From Desulfotignum sp. (GTDB lineage: Bacteria > Desulfobacterota > Desulfobacteria > Desulfobacterales > Desulfobacteraceae), in NCBI GenBank assembly GCA_021737445.1, contig JAIPDY010000010.1, positions 1 through 27,483 on the forward strand: a stretch of 27,483 nucleotides of DNA, read 5' to 3'. Under the pieces are notes generated by a model that did not search any database, was not told the origin of the DNA, and was given only the letters and a program-made list of their open reading frames with translations. Shown here one piece after another: positions 8,431 to 15,362 of the stretch (its first letter is position 1; each line of letters starts with the position of its first letter). The translations under genes and the position numbers were made by a program.

Positions 8431-8459
8431 AAAAATTTTTTATCTTAGGAAAACATACC

Positions 8460-9989
8460 ATGATTGTTGTGATCGATTTCGGTTCCCAGTTTAATCAGCT
8501 GATTGCCAGAAGGGTCAGGGAGCATAATGTATACTGCCAGGTGGAGCCGTCAGACATCTCCATTTCCAGGATCAAGGCACTCAACCCCAAAGGGATCATT
8601 CTTTCAGGGGGTCCGTCCAGTATTTATGAAAAAGACAGCCCGTCCATTGACAAATCCCTGTTTGACCTGGGGGTTCCGGTGCTGGGGATATGCTATGGCA
8701 TGCATTATATGGTGCATGTGCTGGGCGGAACCATTCAGCAGGCCCGCAAAAAAGAATATGGGTTTGCCATGCTCCAGATTAAAGCAGATTCTCCATTGTT
8801 CAAGGATATGCCTTCAACGTTCCAGTGCTGGATGAGCCACGGGGATTCTGCCGGAATTCTGCCCAGCGGATTTGAGATAACCGCTTCCACAAAAAACACT
8901 GACATTGCAGCCGTGGCCCATCATGGAAAACAGTTTTACGGGCTCCAGTTCCATCCGGAAGTGGAACATTCCGTCAACGGGGCACTGATGATCAAACATT
9001 TTTTATTTGATGTATGCGGGTGTGAAAAAAACTGGACCATGGCATCTTTTTCAGACGGCGCCATTGCCCAGATAAAGGAGGCTGTGGGGGACAAAAAGGT
9101 GATCATGGGACTTTCCGGGGGGGTGGATTCCTCGGTGGCAGCCACCCTGATCCACAAAGCCATCGGCAAAAATCTTTACTGTATCTTTGTGGATAACGGG
9201 CTTTTACGCCATAATGAAAAAGCACAACTGGAAAAGCGCCTTGTGGCAAACCTGGACATGAATATACAGTTTGTGGACGCAAGCCAGATTTTTCTTGATG
9301 CCCTCAAAGGGGTAACTGACCCTGAATCCAAACGGAAAATTATCGGCAACCTGTTTATCCAGGTTTTTGATGCAGAGGCAAAAAAAATACCAGGTGCTGC
9401 TTTTCTGGGCCAGGGAACCCTTTATCCGGACATTATTGAATCCAAATCCGCTTTTGGGGGTCCCACCTCCATTATCAAGTCCCATCACAATGTCGGGGGA
9501 CTTCCGGAAAAAATGAAACTCAAGCTTATTGAGCCTCTGCAGCTTTTGTTCAAGGACGAGGTCAGAAAACTGGGCAAAACCCTGGGACTTCCCGAGGATC
9601 TGATATGGCGCCAGCCTTTCCCGGGCCCCGGACTGGCCATCCGGATCATGGGAGATATCACCCCCCGGCGGCTGGATATCTTAAAACAAACCGATACCAT
9701 ACTGCTCGAAGAGATCCGCAACGCCGGTTTTTACCGCAAACTGTGGCAGTCCTTTGCCGTGCTGCTGCCCATAAAAAGCGTGGGCGTTATGGGTGATAAA
9801 AGAACGTTTGCCAATTGCGTGGCCATCCGGGCCGTGACCAGTAATGATGCCATGACCGCTGACTGGGCCAGACTGCCACATGAACTTTTGGGAAAAATAT
9901 CCAACCGGATTATCAATGAGGTGGATGATATCAACCGGGTGGTCTATGATATCACATCAAAACCGCCGGGCACCATTGAATGGGAATAA
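8460..9989 (+). CDS. guaA: GMP synthase (glutamine-hydrolysing)
   Basis: GuaA converts XMP to GMP using ATP and ammonia taken from glutamine. From ATG 8460 the product has 509 residues. The N-terminal class I glutamine amidotransferase domain has its nucleophile Cys78 in GICYGM and the His165/Glu167 pair in QFHPEVEHS. The ATP pyrophosphatase domain carries the P-loop LSGGVDSS (218-225). The C-terminal dimerisation domain ends RVVYDITSKPPGTIEWE, as in the family. A longer open frame begins at 8391, but ATG 8460 matches the normal N-terminus (MIVVIDFGSQ) and has AGGA upstream, so it is preferred. guaB is not in the window; the next gene on the same strand starts 39 bp later. Confidence 0.97.
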   Translation: MIVVIDFGSQFNQLIARRVREHNVYCQVEPSDISISRIKALNPKGIILSGGPSSIYEKDSPSIDKSLFDLGVPVLGICYGMHYMVHVLGGTIQQARKKEYGFAMLQIKADSPLFKDMPSTFQCWMSHGDSAGILPSGFEITASTKNTDIAAVAHHGKQFYGLQFHPEVEHSVNGALMIKHFLFDVCGCEKNWTMASFSDGAIAQIKEAVGDKKVIMGLSGGVDSSVAATLIHKAIGKNLYCIFVDNGLLRHNEKAQLEKRLVANLDMNIQFVDASQIFLDALKGVTDPESKRKIIGNLFIQVFDAEAKKIPGAAFLGQGTLYPDIIESKSAFGGPTSIIKSHHNVGGLPEKMKLKLIEPLQLLFKDEVRKLGKTLGLPEDLIWRQPFPGPGLAIRIMGDITPRRLDILKQTDTILLEEIRNAGFYRKLWQSFAVLLPIKSVGVMGDKRTFANCVAIRAVTSNDAMTADWARLPHELLGKISNRIINEVDDINRVVYDITSKPPGTIEWE

Positions 9990-10028
9990 AAACACCACAA
10001 AGCCAGATCCCCAAGGAGATACGTATTC

Positions 10029-10949
10029 ATGAGCCTGAAAGATTTTAGGAACAATGCATCAGATCTTCCCCGGGAAGATGACGACAACCATATTCAGTCT
10101 TCTTTGTATCTTCAGGAACTCAATACACTGAAAATTGATAAATTATCCAACCGGGTCACCATTATTTCGGTCATGCTTCCGGTGCTTATAGGTGCGGTGC
10201 TGTTTTTCATCTACCTGGACATAAAGGATCAGATGGTGGATGCCGACCTCTCAAAAAAAGACCAGGTGGAATATATGGCCCGCCAGTCTGAAGAAAAGCT
10301 CAATGCCCTTGATGTAAGAATTGCCAAAAACCGGTTTGACCTGGATGAAAAACTGCCGCAGCTGGAAAAAAAGGGACAATCCCTTGAAAACCAGGTGGCA
10401 AAACTGGCTGGATCCAAAGCAGATACAGCAGCCTTAGATGCTGACATCGATCGCTTAGAAGATATTCTGGCCAAACATGACCACAGGATTCAGAACAATG
10501 CAGCTCAAGACAAAGCCACTCTGGCGCAATTGGAACGTATCAACACATCTTTGCTGTCTGCGATTGCCCAAAATCAGGATCGGTTTGAAAAAGATACCCA
10601 GCCATTGAAACAGGAAATAAAATCCCTTAAGAAAACAGTAGAAACAGAAATCACTGACCTGCAGCGGCTTAAAAAGGATTTAAGCCTTCTGGACAAGCAG
10701 ATAAAGAATATGGAGACCCAGGGTATGACCCGCAGAGAACTGGAACAGCGCCTGGCTGACCTGAAAACCGGTGTGGAAAAGGCGGTCAAGGCCCTGGAAA
10801 AAAAGATCAAAAACGTGGCTGCACAACCCGGATCTTCCCCGGATACCCTGCCTTCTCAAAAAAATTCCACACAGACCCGTCCCATCCCCCAGCTGGATCT
10901 TGAAACGGCTGTTCCAGATTCCATATCAGAAGAAACCCTGACCCAGTAA
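10029..10949 (+). CDS. Membrane-anchored coiled-coil protein, function unknown
   Basis: This 306-residue protein is not recognised. It has an acidic cytoplasmic N-terminus of about 40 residues (SDLPREDDDN), a single membrane helix at about residues 43-64 (VTIISVMLPVLIGAVLFFIY), and then about 200 residues rich in Lys, Glu, Gln, Leu and Asp with no proline, which read as a long coiled coil facing the periplasm. The tail (about 270-306) is Ser/Thr/Pro-rich. The start ATG 10029 has a strong AAGGAGAT ribosome binding site. It follows guaA by 39 bp and could be read through from it. The layout resembles spacer or scaffold proteins, but no function can be assigned. Confidence 0.8.
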   Translation: MSLKDFRNNASDLPREDDDNHIQSSLYLQELNTLKIDKLSNRVTIISVMLPVLIGAVLFFIYLDIKDQMVDADLSKKDQVEYMARQSEEKLNALDVRIAKNRFDLDEKLPQLEKKGQSLENQVAKLAGSKADTAALDADIDRLEDILAKHDHRIQNNAAQDKATLAQLERINTSLLSAIAQNQDRFEKDTQPLKQEIKSLKKTVETEITDLQRLKKDLSLLDKQIKNMETQGMTRRELEQRLADLKTGVEKAVKALEKKIKNVAAQPGSSPDTLPSQKNSTQTRPIPQLDLETAVPDSISEETLTQ

Positions 10950-10963
10950 CCTGGAAAATCGGG

Positions 10964-10992
10964 TTGAACTCTGTTGGGAATTGGGCTATACT
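10964..10992 (+). promoter_or_regulatory. Putative sigma70 promoter for the 54-residue cysteine protein
   Basis: TTGAAC (10964-10969) and TATACT (10987-10992) are separated by exactly 17 bp, with four-of-six and five-of-six matches. Transcription would start near 10999, downstream of the longest possible start at 10964, which supports ATG 11042 as the true start. It gives the small gene its own transcript independent of guaA. Confidence 0.5.
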
Positions 10993-11041
10993 TGGATACG
11001 TTTCCGGACCACCCAAATTACACAAAGGACAAGGAACCGAC

Positions 11042-11206
11042 ATGTCCAAACAACACCCTGAATGCCCTCTTTACAACCACTCCACATGCAGAGAACTCCA
11101 TAACCCAAAGCTTTGTGCCATTATCAGGGAAGATCAGATCTGCCTTAAAAAACAGCAGAAAACCAAAAAAGATGAGCCCGACACCCATCTTGATCCGCCT
11201 ATTTGA
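11042..11206 (+). CDS. Small four-cysteine protein, function unknown
   Basis: This 54-residue protein has four cysteines at residues 8, 16, 25 and 34 (spacing 8, 9, 9) in a compact core that starts ECPLYNHSTCRELHNP. It then has a Lys-rich and acidic tail. The regular cysteine spacing suggests a metal site or an Fe-S/zinc knuckle, but this is inference; there is no signal peptide or membrane segment, so it is probably cytoplasmic. The start ATG 11042 has AAGGAAC upstream and a separate promoter-like sequence at 10964-10992; a longer frame from 10964 is less likely. Its stop overlaps the end of the convergent transglycosylase gene by 8 bp. I do not recognise the family. The ribosome binding site, promoter and composition together make it a probable real gene. 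Confidence 0.65.
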   Translation: MSKQHPECPLYNHSTCRELHNPKLCAIIREDQICLKKQQKTKKDEPDTHLDPPI

Positions 11207-12305
11207 CCTTGAGCCTGTCCCCTGGATGAATCACCTTTTTTAATGGAATATTATTGAGCCATAGCAAAGAAGCCACCGTCATATCGTACTCTCTGGCAAT
11301 GCTGATGAGGCTTTCTCCCGGTTTTACAACGTGGATCCGGAAATGGGTATCTTTTTGCCACTCCTTGTACAGATCAGCAAACCGGGTATGAAATTTTTTT
11401 TCATAGCCTTCGGGAACCAGGATAGTTGCCGGACCGGCTGCAAGATAGTAGCCTCTGATATCCGGGTTAAAGGTTTTCAGGGTTTTGAATGAAACAGCAG
11501 CAGCCCTGGCAATGAGAACCAGCGGCAGTTCTTCTTCCAGAGTAAAATTCAGCCTGGCAAAGCGTAACGCCGGATACAGATCCCCGGGTTCCAGATTAAA
11601 TCCATATTTTTGGGGATTTTCCAGTATAAGTTTGGCGGCAATCATCTTATACAGGTATTGCTGTGTTTCAAGGGGCAGGTAAAGGTCAAAATAGTTTTGG
11701 GTCTGCTGGGCTTCAATTTCAACCTCCAGGCCGTGTTCTCCCATATTATAGGCAGCCAGGGCCAGGGGAAAGGAACCAAATTGTGAAAATAATTTTTTCA
11801 GATACAGGCAGGCTGCCCTGGTTGATTTGAAAATGTTGCGGCGTTCATCCATCCGGCTGTCAATACGCAGGCCATACCGCCGGCCAGTAGCCTTTAAAAA
11901 CTGCCAGTATCCCACGGCACTGGCAAACGAGCTGGCATGGGGCCTGAGGGCGCTTTCAATGACCGGTACATATTTGAGGTCATCAGGCATCTGTTCTTCA
12001 GCCAGTATCTGCTGGATATGGGGAAACAGTTGTGCCGACCGCTTTAACCACAAAATCACCTGGGGCCGGCTCCAAAGGGCCAGCAGCATCGCTTTTTCCA
12101 GCTGGGCCTTCACCTGGGGATCTTCAAGGGGAATTTGGGTATGACAGAAAACAATTTTTTCCGGAAACCGGATGCTCTGAACAAGAGAGGGAATAAACTC
12201 TCTGTCAAAATCTGTGACATGAACGTCACTGCCGGCAAAACCCCGGGCAGCAGATGTCACTGTCACCATGATCCACAAAAGGGATATGAAAACCAGATAT
12301 CGCAT
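11199..12305 (-). CDS. mltD: MltD-like membrane-bound lytic murein transglycosylase with LysM domain
   Basis: From ATG 12305 the product has 368 residues: a signal peptide (about 1-24, hydrophobic to SAARGFA), a helical region, an SLT-type transglycosylase domain with catalytic Glu117 in VPVIESALRP, SSFASAVGYWQFL and LALAAYNMGEHG, and a C-terminal LysM domain (about 322-367, HVVKPGESLISIAREYDM). Such enzymes cleave the MurNAc-GlcNAc bond of peptidoglycan to a 1,6-anhydro product in the periplasm. An upstream ATG at 12335 lacks a ribosome binding site, while 12305 has TAAGG at good spacing, so the shorter form is preferred. It carries one LysM rather than the two of E. coli MltD. It is divergent from rbgA across a region with a 26-bp palindrome. 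Confidence 0.88.
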   Translation of the reverse strand: MRYLVFISLLWIMVTVTSAARGFAGSDVHVTDFDREFIPSLVQSIRFPEKIVFCHTQIPLEDPQVKAQLEKAMLLALWSRPQVILWLKRSAQLFPHIQQILAEEQMPDDLKYVPVIESALRPHASSFASAVGYWQFLKATGRRYGLRIDSRMDERRNIFKSTRAACLYLKKLFSQFGSFPLALAAYNMGEHGLEVEIEAQQTQNYFDLYLPLETQQYLYKMIAAKLILENPQKYGFNLEPGDLYPALRFARLNFTLEEELPLVLIARAAAVSFKTLKTFNPDIRGYYLAAGPATILVPEGYEKKFHTRFADLYKEWQKDTHFRIHVVKPGESLISIAREYDMTVASLLWLNNIPLKKVIHPGDRLKVK

Positions 12306-12351
12306 AATAAACCTTAAAAAATAAAAGGGTGTCATTCAAGAATGGTTCATC

Positions 12352-12377
12352 TTGACAGATCAGGCCTGAAAAGTCAA
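12352..12377. promoter_or_regulatory. 26-bp interrupted palindrome, candidate operator between mltD and rbgA
   Basis: The site reads TTGAC-N3-TCAGGCCTGA-N3-GTCAA with one common centre at 12364.5, giving 20 matched positions of 26. Its arms form the TTGACA (+ strand, 12352-12357) and TTGACT (- strand, 12377-12372) hexamers. The latter, with CAAGAT 17 bp further on, is the best candidate promoter for mltD, so a protein bound here would cover it. A second inverted repeat, TCAAGA/TCTTGA (12336-12341/12350-12355), overlaps one edge. Confidence 0.5.
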
Positions 12378-12414
12378 TTCATGGATTCCCTGGCATATAG
12401 GGCCGGAAGTTGCC

Positions 12415-12443
12415 TTTTCAAATCATTTCTGATATGCCATAAT
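12415..12443 (+). promoter_or_regulatory. Putative promoter for rbgA placing the start at the AUG
   Basis: TTTTCA (12415-12420), a 17-bp spacer and CATAAT (12438-12443) form a four-of-six and five-of-six promoter. The expected transcription start is about 12450, essentially at ATG 12449, which predicts a leaderless or near-leaderless mRNA. Confidence 0.45.
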
Positions 12444-12448
12444 CTATT

Positions 12449-13318
12449 ATGAATATACAATGGTTCCCCGGCCATATGCTGGAAACAAAAAAACTTTTGC
12501 AAAAATCTGCGGCAAAGGCGGATGTCATCTTGGAAATTCTGGATGCCCGGCTTCCCAAGGCCAGTGAGAATCCTTTGGTGAACAGATTGTGCCAAAACAA
12601 GACACAGGTTAAAATTCTCAACAAAATGGATCTGGCAGATCCAAAGATAACAGCCCAATGGATGGATTATTTTAAAAAAGAACGCAACGTCAGAGCCATT
12701 GCCATCAATGCAGCAGATAAATCTCTTGCTGCAGCTGCCCTGGAATTCGCCACCCGCGACATACAGCGCAACCGGGCCAGAAAACTCAAACTCATGGTGG
12801 TGGGCATTCCCAATACAGGAAAATCCACTCTGCTGAACACCCTGGCCGGCAAAAAAATTGCCCGAACCGGGAATGTCCCGGCCATTACCCGCCACCAGCA
12901 GCGAACCAGCCTCAAAAACAATATTGACATTTATGATACCCCCGGTATTCTCTGGCCGGTCATTGAACCTGAACAACGTGCATATGCACTGGCTGTCAGC
13001 GGTGCCATTTCCGATACAGCCGTGGATTATCAGGATATCGTCTGTTTTGCAGCCAACCTTCTCATGAAACGATATCCTGAACTGCTTATGGCAAGATACC
13101 GATTTTTAGACCGGCTGCCCGGTGATGAAACCGATCTGATTGAACAGATCGGTGCTGCCAGAGGATGTCTGAAATCCAAAGGACGGGTCGATTACCAGAA
13201 AGCCGCCGGTGTTCTGATACAGGACCTCAGATCCGGAAAAATCGGCAGAATCAGTTTTGAAACCCCTTTTGACATATCCAGTGATGAGGAAGAAAACAGT
13301 GTACATCCCTTTGTCTGA
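12449..13318 (+). CDS. rbgA: Ribosome biogenesis GTPase RbgA/YlqF
   Basis: This 289-residue protein is a circularly permuted GTPase of the YlqF/RbgA family, which helps late assembly of the 50S subunit. The permuted order is visible: G4 NKMD at residues 58-61 comes before the P-loop GIPNTGKST (119-127), then DTPG (163-166). The N-terminus MNIQWFPGHM is the family signature, which fixes the start at ATG 12449; an in-frame stop lies 9 bp upstream. No Shine-Dalgarno sequence precedes it. The C-terminal helical domain (about 185-289) is present. It heads a compact + strand chain: the protease gene start overlaps its 3' end. Confidence 0.95.
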   Translation: MNIQWFPGHMLETKKLLQKSAAKADVILEILDARLPKASENPLVNRLCQNKTQVKILNKMDLADPKITAQWMDYFKKERNVRAIAINAADKSLAAAALEFATRDIQRNRARKLKLMVVGIPNTGKSTLLNTLAGKKIARTGNVPAITRHQQRTSLKNNIDIYDTPGILWPVIEPEQRAYALAVSGAISDTAVDYQDIVCFAANLLMKRYPELLMARYRFLDRLPGDETDLIEQIGAARGCLKSKGRVDYQKAAGVLIQDLRSGKIGRISFETPFDISSDEEENSVHPFV

Positions 13319-15362
13319 TCAATCCCGCTCCGGTTTAAACCGCTTTTTTTTTGTTGTTCTGTTTCTGGTTTTGTTGTTATGTTCTGTTGTATACGCAAGC
13401 CAGGCTGTACTGGCTCCCCAAAAAAACCATATGATCCAGTGCGTCAGGATCATGACAGCACTGGAACGGTATCATTTTCTGGACAAAAACCTGGACGACA
13501 CCCTGTCTGAACAGATCTTTGACCGGTATATCAAATACCTGGACCCATCCAGGCACCTGTTTATCCGGCAGGATCTGGACCGGGTGAGACAATTCAGATA
13601 CCGGTTTGACACAGACCTGAAAAAAGGGGATCTGAAGCTTGCCTATGATATTTATAATCTTTACCATTACCGGGCCACCCAGCGGCTTGAATATATTCTG
13701 GACCTGATCAAAACCTGGAAAACCACTCTGCCGCTGCATACCCGGGAGACCTTGATTGTTGATATCGAACTTCGCCCCTGGCAACCCTCTTTGGATGATC
13801 TGCGCAATTTATGGAAAAAAGAGCTGACCCACCATATTATTACCCTGAAACTGGATAACCAGACCGATTCCGATATCACAAAAACCCTTGAAAAAATCTA
13901 TGATGCCAGGCTGTCAAGGCTGTCCCAGACAAATACAGATGATGTGTTTCAGTTATTCATGAACAGCGTGACAGAAAGTTTTGATCCCCATACCCAGTAT
14001 TTTCTGCCCCGGATTTCAGAAGATTTTGAAATCCATATGAGCCTTTCCCTGGAAGGAATTGGTGCTGTGCTGCAGACCGAGTATGAATACACCAAGGTTG
14101 TCAGCCTGGTTCCCAAGGGACCTGCTGACAAATCCAATCTTCTGATGCCCGGTGATAAAATTATCGGGGTCGGCCAGGGAAAGACCGGTGACATAAAAGA
14201 TACCATCGGCCTGCGTATTGATGAGGTGGTGAAACTGATCAGGGGGCCTAAAAACACCTATGTACGCCTGAAGATCATTCCAGCCAAAAAAAGCAGCACA
14301 ACTGCCATCATAAGTATCAGGCGGGACACGGTCAAACTGGAGGATCAGTCAGCCCAAAAACAGGTGAAAACCATTTTTTCAGGCCTGAGAAACTACAAAA
14401 TAGGTATCATTGAGATCCCCAATTTCTACATCGATTTTGCTGCCTATCACCGGGGAGACAAAGAATACAAAAGCACCACCACAGATGTAAAAAAACTTTT
14501 GTTTGAACTTAAACAGGAAAATATTGACGGTCTGATCATAGATCTGAGGGACAACGGCGGGGGATCACTCAAGGAAGCCAGCGACCTGACCGGGCTTTTT
14601 CTCACCTCCGGCCCCACGGTGCAGATACGCACCAAAAATCAGATAACCCGGCTTTACGATGAAGACCCAAAAATTCAGTACACCGGCCCGCTTCTGGTAT
14701 TGATCAACCGGATGAGCGCCTCTGCATCAGAAATTTTTGCCGGGGCGATCAAAGATTACCAGCGCGGGGTGATTGTAGGAACCCAGAGCTTTGGTAAAGG
14801 CACGGTACAGGAACTCAAACCCCTGGGGGATGGAAAACTCAAACTCACTTCTGCCAAATTCTACCGGGTCTCAGGGAAAAGCACCCAGCACCGCGGGGTG
14901 ATACCAAACATCTCTTTTCCCAGAATGTATAAACCTGAAGAAACCGGTGAAAGCTCTTTGGATGGGGCGTTGCTCTGGGACACCATCCCCGGCATTCCAT
15001 ATCAGGCCTACCCCTCTTTGGCACCGCTTTATAAGCCACTTGCCGGAAAATATCAGGAACGGATCAGCCGGGATCCGGGCATGCGCTATCTTGAAAAACG
15101 GCTGGAACTGATCACCCGGCTGAACAGCGAAGACAGTCTGTCTTTGGATATTGACAAACGGCGCAAAAAAAGAGTTCTGGATGAACAGGCTGAACTTGAC
15201 ATTGAAAATCAATACCTGGCAGCCATGAAAAAAGATCCTGTTGACAGCCTTGACAACCAGGAACCGATCCTCAACCGGTACAAGGAGATCCTCTTACAAC
15301 AGGCCCAGTGGGTCATGGCGGACATGATCCTGCTGGCAAAACAGCAGGGATATGCATGGTAG
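13284..15362 (+). CDS. prc: Carboxy-terminal processing protease (Prc/Tsp, S41 family)
   Basis: This protein of about 692 residues belongs to the tail-specific periplasmic proteases that degrade proteins with certain C-termini and process envelope proteins. A hydrophobic signal segment (FFFVVLFLVLLLCSVVYA) lies near the N-terminus. The Prc N-terminal helical domain, a PDZ domain (from LEGIGAVLQTEYEYTKVVSL, with LLMPGDKIIGV), and the S41 core follow. The Ser/Lys dyad is the middle serine of MSASASEIF and the lysine of FGKGTVQEL, 25 residues apart as in E. coli Prc. The start is uncertain: ATG 13284 lacks a ribosome binding site, GTG 13299 has GAGGA 8 nt upstream, and TTG 13257 is also in frame. 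All overlap the rbgA end, suggesting translational coupling. Confidence 0.93.
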   Translation: MRKKTVYIPLSDQSRSGLNRFFFVVLFLVLLLCSVVYASQAVLAPQKNHMIQCVRIMTALERYHFLDKNLDDTLSEQIFDRYIKYLDPSRHLFIRQDLDRVRQFRYRFDTDLKKGDLKLAYDIYNLYHYRATQRLEYILDLIKTWKTTLPLHTRETLIVDIELRPWQPSLDDLRNLWKKELTHHIITLKLDNQTDSDITKTLEKIYDARLSRLSQTNTDDVFQLFMNSVTESFDPHTQYFLPRISEDFEIHMSLSLEGIGAVLQTEYEYTKVVSLVPKGPADKSNLLMPGDKIIGVGQGKTGDIKDTIGLRIDEVVKLIRGPKNTYVRLKIIPAKKSSTTAIISIRRDTVKLEDQSAQKQVKTIFSGLRNYKIGIIEIPNFYIDFAAYHRGDKEYKSTTTDVKKLLFELKQENIDGLIIDLRDNGGGSLKEASDLTGLFLTSGPTVQIRTKNQITRLYDEDPKIQYTGPLLVLINRMSASASEIFAGAIKDYQRGVIVGTQSFGKGTVQELKPLGDGKLKLTSAKFYRVSGKSTQHRGVIPNISFPRMYKPEETGESSLDGALLWDTIPGIPYQAYPSLAPLYKPLAGKYQERISRDPGMRYLEKRLELITRLNSEDSLSLDIDKRRKKRVLDEQAELDIENQYLAAMKKDPVDSLDNQEPILNRYKEILLQQAQWVMADMILLAKQQGYAW

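Noticed and set aside
8284..8459. Purine riboswitch upstream of guaA
   Set aside because: The leader is A/T-rich and has no three-way junction or conserved purine-aptamer core.
12391..12413. TGGCA...TTGC, possible sigma54 promoter upstream of rbgA
   Set aside because: The GG and GC dinucleotides are 20 bp apart instead of the required 12.
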